Positions 11,884-25,404 of a DNA stretch of 64,000 bases are shown here, one piece after another. The notes beneath the pieces are model-generated. The model was given only the letters and a program-made list of their open reading frames with translations. It was not told the origin of the DNA and did not search any database. Position numbers and translations under genes: made by a program. The first letter of the stretch is position 1; each line of letters begins with the position of its first letter. Source of the DNA: Prosapia bicincta (lineage: Eukaryota > Arthropoda > Insecta > Hemiptera > Cercopidae); contig JBAIZL010000002.1 in the NCBI GenBank assembly GCA_036971475.1, forward strand, positions 14,962,868 to 15,026,867, in the 5' to 3' direction.

Positions 11884-12370
11884 CTCGTGAGTGTATATGT
11901 GTAAATGTGTGTTTCGTATATGTGGTTATGTGTGTCTATGTGTGTATCTATATTTATTTAAGTATGTGTGTGTGTGTGCACTTGTGTGTGTGTGTGTGCC
12001 TGTGTGTGTGTGTTTGAATATGTGGTTATGTTTGCCTGTGTGTGTATCTATAATTATGTAAGTGTGTGTGTCTGTGTGTGTGTGTGTGCGTTTGTGTGTT
12101 TGTATATGTGGTTATGTGAGTGTCTGTGGTATCTGTGTGTGTGTGTGTTTGTATATGTGGGTATGTGTGTCTGTGTGTGTATCTATATTTATTTAGGTGT
12201 GTGTGTGTGTGTGAGTGTGTGTGTGCGTGCGTGAGTGCGTGTGTGTTTGTGTGTGTGTTTGTATATGTGGTTATGTGTGTCTGTATATGTATCTTTAATT
12301 TTGTAAGTGTGTGTGTGTGTGGTTATGTGTGTGTCTGTGGTGCCTGTGTGTGTGTTTATCTGTAGTTATG
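11740..12370. repeat. Degenerate GT-rich array
   Basis: About 630 bp of GT-rich sequence. A larger unit of about 80-90 bp recurs, with TATATGTGGTTATGTG and a TATCTATA-type insert. It precedes the exon-1-like block of gene B, as in the other units. Confidence 0.9.
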
Positions 12371-12389
12371 TGAGTGCGAGCATTTGGAA

Positions 12390-12700
12390 AATGACTTTGA
12401 AATCAATAAATTATTTTATTAATACATTTCTAAACCAATAAGTGGTGATAGATAGTTTAACAAATCATATTTTATCAAGTTTTTGAAAGACTCGCAAACT
12501 TTACTTATCTAAGTGTTAAATGTTATTGCATGTTTCATAAAATGCGATAAATTATTTAATGGTCCATTAGATAACTTCCTAAATACGTCAGAATAGGCAT
12601 TATTTTGAATCTTGTCGTGTGGGTAAGTTGGTGTCTTTAAATTATTATAAAACTTTTGAACTAGTTTTCTTGCTATTATGTTGGTCATTTTACTAAATCA
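12390..12700 (+). other. Candidate noncoding exon 1 of secreted-protein gene B
   Basis: Homologous to 6978-7230. GAATCTTGTCG is followed by a GGGTAAGTT donor near 12631. I infer splicing to the acceptor at 13915-13916 just before the gene B start codon. Confidence 0.45.
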
Positions 12701-12921
12701 TTACTATTTTAAATCATTTTTAAATACATTTAGAAAATGTAATCGGTATTTCTTTTATTTACACGTAAACTCATAGAATATTTACTCAATATTTTAAAAC
12801 CTATGTAATACGTATAAACATATACAAAACATGATAATCATGGATTCATTTTTCTAAAATTTAAAAGCACACGCAAGTGCTCGTACCTATAAACAACCAT
12901 AGATTCGCCTGCGTGTCCGCG

Positions 12922-13028
<107 letters not shown>

Positions 13029-13940
13029 ATATTTTTAGAGAAAAATATTCCACCTATAAAAGTCACAAGTAGTTTTGAGTACATGTTTTTTTTTTAAAGG
13101 AAATAAGACATTATTTACAAGTTTTGTTGTTGTTGTAAATAAGAGAGGTGAATGATTTTCGATGATAAAATATATTACTACTGGTTTAAACGACACTATT
13201 AAACCAATGTATTGGTTTTAATCTTTGTGCTTTAGATTACTTTCGTATTTTCCAAAATAAAACCATTTGTAACTAAAGAGGCTGTAGGCGTATTTCAGTA
13301 AGTCCGGAGGTTTCAGAATATATAGTGACGTAAAAAAAAGACAACGCTTAAATACATACACGCACAGCTGAACACTTTCTACATAAATATGTCCTTTGAT
13401 GATAGTAACACATCATAAAGATAGGTATTTCATCATCTTCGCAAGAAGACTTTTATGTTGGATTTTTGGATATGTATTAATCTAAGATAGACTTTGTGAA
13501 ACTTCAGTCACAACGCATTTCTGAGCGATTTCGTAATTCCAGCGAGAAACATCCTTCTAGGAGAATGACTGGACTGCCAACTTTTAGGAGACTAAACCAC
13601 AACCTTATTAATATTAAGGCTACGATTTCAATATTAGGTGACCTAAAATTTATTTTAAATACAACCTTAAATAAAACTGCATGAATTAAGTAAGATTTAA
13701 ATTTCATTTATATCTGTTAACTTTTATTGTCTCTATGAAATATCTATTGTCGCATGTTACAACATACGATTGTTTAGCATGAAATATTTTATTGTTTCTA
13801 ATTAGGTAGCAATGCAGTAAGATATGTCAAGCCATCGCTACAATGTGGGTGCTTTTCCTCCAGATTCAAAGCATCACAGTTCAACCTACACTGACAATGT
13901 ATTTTTGCTTTTTTAGGTTGGCAACACACATTGCTCCACA

Positions 13941-14564
13941 ATGTTTGGACTATTGCTAATCTCCACCCTGCAGTTGTTCTGTGCGACGCAGACAGGAGAC
14001 TGTACTTCGCTATCCAACATGTTTAAATCGGAGGAACATTTATACGAGAATCAAATGTTTGGTGACCATATGCATAAGAGTCAAACGGAAATAAAAGTAT
14101 CGGAAAAACAGCTGGAATACAGGCAGAGTATTGGCCTTGGCAAACTGCACAATCCTAAACGAGTTTTAATGGTAAAAAGAGATATGAAACCGAAATATAA
14201 AGTAAAGCCACGAAAATTTCAAACATTTCACGAAGAAAAAAATCATACCGGAAGTTTCGTTTACGATTTTGATCAAAACAATTTTTATAACAGAGTAAAT
14301 GGTGGCGTTGTTATCAGCAGAGGTCTTGGAATTTGGATACGCCTGGACAAAGAAATTGATCTATACAAAGACCAACGAATTGTTGAGGGCTTGGAAATGG
14401 TGACAGATTCACTGGGTGATTTAGTGAGCTCGATATTGTATTATTTCTATCCCGTTACACACAATGGTCAAGCAGCGGTAACTTTTCATAAACAATTCCC
14501 CACTAATACCTCCACTGCTGCTAAGATAATTATAAATTTAGGGGCACTGGGGTTGATTGGATAA
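13941..14564 (+). CDS. Gene B: putative secreted protein, paralog of gene A (207 aa)
   Basis: A tandem paralog of the protein at 8949-9584. The signal peptide is residues 1 to about 18. The same GDCTSLSN motif, with its lone mature cysteine, follows at about residue 19. The middle is lysine-rich. The conserved C-terminal domain has NRV, GIW, DQRI, GLE, DSL, LVS and FYPV in the same order and spacing. The exon begins after a TTTTTTAG acceptor at 13916, and the 24 nt of 5' UTR before the ATG are nearly identical to those of gene A. The extreme C-termini differ: gene A ends in an aromatic tail, gene B in a hydrophobic glycine-rich one. No known family is recognised. A salivary or other extracellular role is possible but not shown. 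Confidence 0.85.
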   Translation: MFGLLLISTLQLFCATQTGDCTSLSNMFKSEEHLYENQMFGDHMHKSQTEIKVSEKQLEYRQSIGLGKLHNPKRVLMVKRDMKPKYKVKPRKFQTFHEEKNHTGSFVYDFDQNNFYNRVNGGVVISRGLGIWIRLDKEIDLYKDQRIVEGLEMVTDSLGDLVSSILYYFYPVTHNGQAAVTFHKQFPTNTSTAAKIIINLGALGLIG

Positions 14565-14978
14565 TTTTTTTAGATACTGAGATATATAATATGTATTATA
14601 TTTTTGATGCTGTAGTGTTTGGTCCTTACGTTTACTCCCTTCCCCCCCCCTCCATAGCATTACCTCCCGTCCTCCCCGTATGGATTTATAAACCTACTCA
14701 ACATTTGTACTTAGCTAATATACACAAACTAAAAAAATTATAAAGTAAGTTACATGTAAAAAATTTTACCACTTTAATTATGTTTACTAATAATTATTTC
14801 TTTATATATATTTCGCAAAAATATATTATGTATTATATTTCATAGCCCTGCACTTCTCTCTTAACCTTGAGTATAAGAACATTCTGCCAATTAAAAATGT
14901 TTAGAAGACCATGTATGATGGTTTGTAAAGCACGTGTCTTGCTACACAAAGTTATTTTCCCTAAAATGTTAAAATGGT

Positions 14979-14983
<5 letters not shown>

Positions 14984-15032
<49 letters not shown>
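14984..15032. repeat. (TA)n microsatellite at the 5' edge of PLE-1
   Basis: TA run immediately before the first recognisable PLE-1 coding sequence. Confidence 0.95.
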
Positions 15033-15034
<2 letters not shown>

Positions 15035-15044
15035 ATCCCCCATA

Positions 15045-15675
15045 ACATAAAATGGCCGCTTACAACTCACTTTTATACAGGATGCTAAAATTGCCTCTAA
15101 ATAATGAAGAAAAAACAAAAAAAAACAAATAATATATCAAATAGCCCCAAAAAATGGATACAATAAAAAAACTATAGATAAATTAGAATTTAAAATATTA
15201 AATAAATTAAAACAACCTAAAATCGAACCACAAACAACAAAATGGGCTACATTCACATACACAGGATACAACATAAAAGGAATAACTAAAACACTAAAAA
15301 ATAATAATATTAACATAGCCTACAAAAACACAGGAAACATAATCAACAAAATAAACCAACCAGAAGAAATATGTCCCACACTTAATAACGGAATATACAA
15401 AATCGAATACCCAGACTGTAATAAAATATACATAGGCCAAACAAAAAGAAATTAAAAGACAAATATCAAGAACACCTCAATGCATACATCAAACCTGAAA
15501 TTTATAACTCAAACTTAGCCATACACGCAATCAAAAACAAACACACATTTCCCACATTAAAAAACGTACACCTAGTAAAAAAGGTCCAAAAAGGCTTCAA
15601 AATGACAATCTGGGAACAACTAGAAATTTATAAAAATAAAAATAACATCATTAACGAACAGATACAAATAAAATA
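15045..15675 (+). pseudogene. Penelope-like element fragment (PLE-1): RT C-terminus plus GIY-YIG
   Basis: The frame opens with KMAAYNSLLYRMLKLPL, a PLE reverse transcriptase C-terminal pattern, just after a (TA)n tract. After a frameshift near 15117-15122 it runs through the connector (YQIAPKNGY) to the GIY-YIG endonuclease (NGIYKIEYPDCNKIYIGQTKR split over about 15393-15452). A stop at about 15454 and a second frameshift follow. The next frame then continues the family (KDKYQEHL, later HTFPTL and WEQLEIYK) to a stop near 15675. The catalytic RT core is absent, so the copy is 5' truncated. A hammerhead candidate lies 155 nt downstream on the same strand. Confidence 0.85.
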
Positions 15676-15829
15676 AAAAAACGATAAATTATTCAATCTA
15701 ATAGACAATATTAACCCCAAAACGATCGTTAAAAACTCGCACAGTGCAGTGAATCTAAAAATAGAAGTTAACGGTACACCAAGGTCAACGGCAAGTTCCA
15801 AGCAGCTCGCAGTCCAAAACCCTGTTCAG

Positions 15830-15877
15830 TATGCCCGAGGATGGAGATACTAACCAGTCTTTGAAAGTACTCGCATA
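15830..15877 (+). ncRNA. Hammerhead ribozyme candidate at the 3' end of PLE-1
   Basis: Stem I half TATGC, core CCGAGGA (one change from CTGANGA), stem II GGAGA/TCTTT, GAAA, stem III AGTACT (self-complementary), then C as the nucleotide 5' of the predicted cut, and stem I half GCATA. The predicted cut lies between 15872 and 15873. Position and strand match a PLE-encoded ribozyme. The U4-to-C change would reduce or abolish activity. Confidence 0.6.
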
Positions 15878-15968
15878 AATACCAAGTAAGATTCTTGTTT
15901 AAGTACATAAGTGAAAGTGATAAGTGTGTACAAGAAAACAGTGTTGCATAATCTACAAATATATATAC

Positions 15969-15969
15969 A

Positions 15970-16013
<44 letters not shown>
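15969..16013. repeat. (TA)n microsatellite at the 3' edge of PLE-1
   Basis: TA run about 90 nt after the ribozyme candidate. PLE-1 is thus bounded by TA tracts on both sides. Confidence 0.95.
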
Positions 16014-16015
<2 letters not shown>

Positions 16016-16181
16016 TCTGTGATGTGATTCGACGATGGTTAAGTGACCGAAAGGGGCCTCATTTCAAGGTAAAAATTGATTGCACTTAAAGGTGGAATAA
16101 TTGTCTACAATTCACTTATAATAACTATAAAATTAGTGCAAAGAAATAACAATGTTAAGAATTGAACAATGTTAAAAAACA

Positions 16182-18227
<2,046 letters not shown>

Positions 18228-18233
18228 TTTATT
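18228..18233 (-). promoter_or_regulatory. Possible poly(A) signal of hyaluronidase
   Basis: AATAAA on the minus strand about 440 nt after the stop codon. Closer AT-rich variants exist, so the choice is uncertain. Confidence 0.3.
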
Positions 18234-18668
18234 TTGGTTGTTAAAGCGTTCAGACAGAATGAGTTAATAGGTTTAAGAAATAGTTTAGGATATAAGTAGG
18301 GTTAAGAGGCCGTTGGTGGGGATATAGTTATTATGGCCCGTGTGTGCAGGGTCACCCAGCTGATATAGACCTACTCTCAACAAGAGTCTAGCTTAGAGAC
18401 TCCATAACTCTAGGTAGTTACTTTACTTCCCTCTATAATGTAAGGTAGATGTATAATGTAAGTGGAGATGTGTAATGTCCTTTTAAAGGCGATGGGATAT
18501 ACAAGTAAAGCAACGCCCTAACTATAAAAGGATTGGAGTAACATTGGGGATTAAATTTAAAATAAAAAACTTTATATATATCTGCGTGAAATATATTTTA
18601 GTACATCACTGAATTATTTGCTTTATATTTAAAGATTACATATTTGGGTATATTTTCTTACATATACA

Positions 18669-18875
18669 CTAAAGGTTAGTTATTCTATCTGTTGGGATAT
18701 CGACTGAGTTATCTGAGGAGATGTATTGGCGCGCCAATGGCCCAAACGTGGTAGCCAAGTAATCCTTGAAGCGCAGACACTTCTCTTTACTATTCACATC
18801 GTTCCAGGAGCCCCAGACAACAACGCCATCTGCCCCTTCCTCTTTGGGCACCCGCAGAAGTGCGTCTAAGTCTTC
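18669..18875 (-). CDS. Hyaluronidase exon 6 (C-terminus)
   Basis: Acceptor ATGCAG. Carries GADGVVVWGS, NSKEKC and the C-terminal YLATTFGPLA. Stop TAG at 18669-18671. Confidence 0.95.
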   Translation of the reverse strand, partial: EDLDALLRVPKEEGADGVVVWGSWNDVNSKEKCLRFKDYLATTFGPLARQYISSDNSVDIPTDRITNL

Positions 18876-19326
18876 CTGCATAATTATAATACAAAAGGTT
18901 TAAAATATTTTCAATACGTTTAATAATATTGACAAAAGCTTTATTTTCTCCAACAGTACAAATTTGGCCATTCATCACTATATTAGTACCTGAGGCGGAA
19001 TATTTGAAGGTCTAAATTGCTTGTTTCCTCAGGTATGTCAATAATACACAGACTGATTGACCAAAGAGGTTAGGTATTACAGTAATACACAGACTGACTG
19101 ACCAAAGAAGTAAGCTATGTCAATAATACACAGACAGACTGACTGAAGAGGTAAGGTATGTCAATAATACACAGACTGGCTGATTTAAGAGGTTAGGTAT
19201 GTCAATAATACACAGACTGACTGCCTTAGGAGGAAAGGTGTGTCAATAATACACAGACTGACTGACTGAAAATGTTAGATATGTCAATAATAAACACACT
19301 GACTGACTGAAGAGGTAAGGTATGCC

Positions 19327-19406
<80 letters not shown>

Positions 19407-22400
19407 ACTGACTGAAAATGTTAGATATGTCAATAATACACACACTGACTGACTGAAGAGGTAAGGTATGTCAATAATGCACACACTGACTGACTGAAGA
19501 GGTAAGGTATGTCAATAATACACAGACTGACTGCCTTATGAGGAAAGGTGTGTCAATAATATACAGACTGACTGACTGAAAATGTTAGATATGTCAATAA
19601 TACACACACTGACTGACTGAAGAGGTAAGGTATGTCAATAATGCACACACTGACTGACTGAAGAGGTAGGGTATGTCAATAATACACAGACTGACTGCCT
19701 TAGGAGGAAAGGTGTGTCAATAATACACAGACTGACTGAAAAGGTTAGATATGCCAATAACACACACACACACACACACACTGACTGACTGAAAATGTTA
19801 GATATGCCAATAATACACACACTGACTGACTGAAGAGGTAAGGTATGTCAATAATACACACACTGACCGACTGAAGAGGTAGGGTATGTCAATAATACAA
19901 AGACTGACAAGCTGAGGAGTTTAGGTAAGAGCATTGTACTCAGACTGGCTGACTGGACACGACAGTAATGCTCAGGCCGAAGAGGTTAGACCCTGTACTC
20001 ACCTCACGCAGGTAATCGGTTCTGAAGTAATATACCAGCTTGATGTAGGGTAGGTTGAGGCTGTTGGCCCCTACGAGCTGCTGTACGCGCGTCGCCTCGT
20101 TCACGCGGCCCTTCACCATTAACGCATTGTCAGTAACGTTGCCGGTGTATCCGATGTACGCGCTGGGGAATAAAGCTCCAGATCTTTTAAACAGTAATAC
20201 CAACCTGGCAACACAAAACACATTAGTGGTTGATTGCTATTAATTTTTTAGGAAATAAAAAAGAAATATATTTTGAGCTTCTGAAAAAAATTGATTTTTG
20301 TTTTACAAAAAAATAAAATATTATTCAGTAGGCCTAAATTATAAGTATACGGATTTTAATTATCAACGTGACTATAAATGAATGTATAAGGGACAAAAGC
20401 GATCCGTACTTAAATCGATTTCACCTTTACAGCAAAAACAAATACTCGAAGTCGTAGGCAGTGATCAAATATGGTTTGGTACATACGCTTATTCCTATTT
20501 TTTATTACAACGAACTCGTTTCAACTAACTTGTCGTCATCGGCGATTTAACGATTATATTTATACACAAGTAAAATAATAAAACAAATAAAAACTCATTA
20601 AAGATCAAGTCATGATGTGTTTATGAACGTAGAGCTATCTAATATAACCAATTGTATAAAATAGTAACTATTGTTTAATATTATGTGTCATTGTGTGTGT
20701 GTGTACAAAAAATAATAATGTATATGAAAATATTTCTATGCTAATAAACCTCTCCCTTATCACATGCATGTGGGATAAATATTCAACGATAAGTCTAGTG
20801 ATATTTTTCAAAGTAGTTTAGAAAATTAACATCAGGTGGTATTTTAGGTAAGGAGATAACCACCAATCGCATGTTCAGTGTCGTTGCCCTGATGCATTCT
20901 CGAGCAACGGGTGAACATACTACCGCACTACTACAGTTAAAAATATTTAAATGCTATTTGCCAATATGACGGTAGGTATAAGGGATAACTATACGGAACA
21001 GTTGGATTTTTATAACATCACACAATATTTAGTACTCACTGATTATTTTCTGCCTGCGCTCCTTTGCTGCAAACCCCTACGCCTGGTGTGTTGTAGCACT
21101 GGGGGTATATATAGTAGCCCCATTTGCCGTTAGGGCGCAGGGCCTGTGCGAACACAAGTGTAGTGTACATCAACCTGTAGGCCGCTCTTTCATAATCATA
21201 TTTGGCCTGAAAATACAACACAATTTGCGTTAAGTGTTTTGCTTAATATCATCTTAGGAAGGAAAGTTAACACTAATGGTTAAATGCTTTTTTCGTCTAC
21301 CTCTCTCTCTCTCTTTCTCTCTTTATCTCTCTATGCTTCTACCCTCTTTATTTCTCAGCTTAGTTGACAGGGTAAAGTTACGTCTTGCCTGTGCTACAAA
21401 ATTCTAGCCCAAGGTAAGTTATAAATAAATCAATATATATATGGATTACCTTTTGTTCAACTTCCGCAGTAGTCCAAGTAGGATATTTCTTCTGCACCTT
21501 CATACGTGACAGAATCCTATGCACTTCCTGGTTTCCAAAGTTCTGAGCCCATGTGGCGCCCCATTGTTCCATATCAATGATAGCCAGCCCTGAAAGGAAA
21601 CCAAAATGCCCTGGTTTAATGAGGGTCTTAAGGTCTTGCTACAAGTCTGTATTAAATTTGGAAAAGAGAGTTTAAATAAGGATAGTGATAATTTGAAGCA
21701 AAAAAAGGCAAATGATTTGTCAGACAAGTATAATTTATTTATTTGTAATCTTTGGCAACGTTTCGGAAACTAGTTTGTCTTCATCGTCAGGCCGTCAGAC
21801 ATTTCCATACCTACCTTAATATTATTCATCTCCAAGTGCCTCACCAAACTCAGAACGTTATATCCAGTGTGTATTTTACCTTTAAATGTACGACCCATTT
21901 ATATATGTAAAGTGGTAAACAGGTAAAACGATAATCAATAATAATATAATATTTTATTATTTTGTAGAAGAAATGTAGTATTTGCAAAGCAATGCTACAA
22001 AAATGAAAATTCAAAATTGCTGTTGATAATATTTAAATGAATTCAATTAGACTTGATTATAAAGCAAAGTCAGTCAAGCCGAAAAGTGTTTTTACTAGAA
22101 CAATTTTAAATTAAATATTTGATTTTACTTCATTATAGTTAATTAATGCTAGTACAATTATGTTGTAATGAAAGTTTTTATTTCTGCATCACAAAAGCAA
22201 TTGCTAGAAACGATTTTAATATGTTGGTATTTCACGCTCTTACGTTGTAAAAGATTGCATTATATGTTTACTTTTTTTTATAAGAACCTGATGCTAGAAT
22301 AGCGGGTGGATATGTCGGATATGTTGCAATATTTCTCCACCAGAATAAGCAGTTATCTTCAGTTACAAAAAATTATGCTAGCAATGTATAATGCTGTCCT

Positions 22401-22807
22401 GTACATATTTATCATTGAGCAATAACACTTCAACTTAATAATCTACAATACATTAGGTAACATAACCTATGTTTAATGAAGGTAACAGCTGTTATCCCTT
22501 GATTTAAAACCTCGCTTTTTAGTATGGTATAGACAATTCTAGCCCAAAAGCTGACCACCTGCAGGGGGTTTTTCCTCATCTCAAAATGTGATGAAAGTGA
22601 TTCAAGCAATTTTTATTTGAGAAGCTTTAGATATGCATGCAACTCTCAACCGGGTGTGGCGCGATTAAATCGTGAGAAAAAAACAAAATATCCAAATACA
22701 AGGAGAATATGAATATCTAATTCAATGAATACAGTTCTAATAATAAAGTTTACATAACCAAACAACAAACTACAAGAAATTATTATTTTTTTACATCGAA
22801 CAAAGTT

Positions 22808-22841
<34 letters not shown>

Positions 22842-22863
22842 GCGCACGCACGCACACGCACGC

Positions 22864-22945
<82 letters not shown>

Positions 22946-25339
22946 CCCTTATTTGTATTTAGAAGACGAATTGTCGTCATAAAAGTCTATACTTACATTC
23001 GAAATACAACTTAAACTTAGTTCATCTAAATATATAAAGAAGTATTCTTCTAGATTATCAGTGAATGAAAAGTAATCAGCGACGAGGAAAACATGGATGT
23101 CGAAAACGAGTTATAGTTAAAGAATTGTATTATGAATGCTGTAGAAAACTTTGTTAATGTATTTATAAGATGATTTGATTCCGATTATCGATTTCAGGAG
23201 TCATCGTCGATATCCGATTCAAATTCTGGTTCTCATATTTGTTAAAATATGTGAGCGGTTTAATTTATTGGAAAAATAATTAATTATTAACTATGTTTTA
23301 TTTATGTATTAGTTGCTTAAAATAAATTGAAAAAAAAAGAAAATGCAAAGTCGAGATATTGGAAATATTATTAATATTTATGACGTAACAAATCAGAAGC
23401 ATTTCTCGTACGTTTGTCACTTTTATCTTTTATATGTTTCACGCTTTCAGAAATTCCTATACATAATCCCAGGATGACCAGTTTTACTACTCTATTACAT
23501 TAAAACGGATCTTTCAATAGGTTTCACCATATGATCAAGATGTAACTAAACTATAATTACAGAATATCATGTAGGCCTATTTAACCTAAAATTGGGAATC
23601 AACTCAAGAATCTAGAATAGGAAGAACAATTTTACGAAATCGAAAGTTTTAGGAATAGTAGCCTTATGTTTAATTTGCACAGCTCCGAAAATACCATAAA
23701 TATTATCTGATAAGTAACCCTAAGCCGACATATCTCGCTAAAGCATTACACCTCTGATTGTAGATAATGATAACAATCTGATTACGTTGACAACACTAGT
23801 TCCCTAAATAAAATTAAGGCGGTTTACAAACGGATAAATTGAAATTAAAACAACAATAACTTACCATCAAAAAGGGGGTCGGGTATCTCCGTTTCGATCT
23901 GCTTCTGGAAAGCTTCAAAGTGTATGGTGATGTCGGCGTCCTGCGGGATGCCGCCGTTCACCAGGACGATGTAGTCCAGGTTCTGCACTTTGGCCGTGTA
24001 GTTGTGGGTGTAGTTTTTCACAAGCGGGAACAGACCCGGGTTGTAGAAGATGACCACCTTATCGCCTCTGAATTCGTCGTTTTTGTTCTGAATGATCCCG
24101 TACTCTTTGCCAGCATCTTTGAACGACACGTTGAACACCTTACAGACAACTGTCGGCAAGTTCCAGTATACGTTGAATTCCTTGCACCTGCCAAATGCAC
24201 GTATAAGATTATTGTATTATTTTTTATTTAAACACTCGAACTAAGTATTAAACCAGTATACAAAAATAATAAAGTCCATTTCTAGTCAGAGGAACAAAGA
24301 AAATTAGTATTTCAATTATTCATTATTAAATATTTTTAATTATTATAAATAAAGTAACATAACCTATGCGTTAAAACAGCTGTTCTACCACATAACCTCT
24401 AACATAAAATCAGCTGTTTTATGAAATCATATGTTATCACTAGTTTTTAGCCAAAAGGAACGAAATAACTACATTGCTTACCTTGCCACTTTTGTGAAAC
24501 GTTTCTCTCCCATATAAAACTAAATTTATTTCAATAATTTAATTATGGATTAATAATAAAAAAAACAAGTACGTCTTGTTAATATTAATAGTTAGAATAT
24601 CAACTAATTGGAAAACATGAAGTTAAAATGTAGATTCCATCTGAAAATTGACTTTTGCAATGTTGGTAGCGTTTCAAATGCTATGATCGCAATTAGCTGT
24701 TATTGTTACTGAATAAAACAGATGTTTTTGACATTTCTAAATAGTGTACTATTTCCTATCGGCATTGTTAGGAATGATTTATTAACCTATTCCATAAACA
24801 CTCTTGCTCTACCCAAAAGCAAAAAGGTCTAGCTTACTATAATTTTAGTGATAAAGTTAGGCTAAAAACAATTCTGCTTGTTCGTAGATTTTTCCAATTA
24901 AAAAAAACTTGATTTTTTGTGAATAAATCCATGATATATTAGAATTGCTCCCTCATTTTAAAATAAGGAGGAGGTAATTGGGATTAGTTTTTTACTATTG
25001 ATTACAGTTTTTTTGTAAGAAAGTTATTCTATGTATTACTAATAAAGATTAAACAAAATGAATTAAAGAATAAACAAAATGAATTAAGGATTAAACAAAA
25101 TTAATTAAAGATTAAACAAAATGAATTAAAGAATTAACAAAATGAATTAAAGATTAAACAAAATGAATTAAAGATTAAACAAAATGAATTAAAGATTAAA
25201 CCAAATGAATTAAAGATAAAACAAAATGAATTAAAGATTAAACAAAATGAATTAAAGATTTAAAAAATGAATTAAAGATTAAACAAAATTAATTTAAGAT
25301 TAAACAAAATGACACTACTTACATAAACAAATTTTATAG

Positions 25340-25404
<65 letters not shown>

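Noticed and set aside
16020..16065. Hammerhead-like CGACGA, GGT/ACC, GAAA, GGCC just after PLE-1
   Set aside because: Core differs at two positions and stem I does not pair convincingly.
20055..20243. Plus-strand 62-codon open frame
   Set aside because: Antisense shadow of hyaluronidase exon 5.
23920..24231. Plus-strand 103-codon open frame
   Set aside because: Antisense shadow of hyaluronidase exon 2.
25044..25311. CRISPR-like array from evenly spaced repeats
   Set aside because: Contiguous 21-bp tandem units without variable spacers, in a eukaryotic intron.
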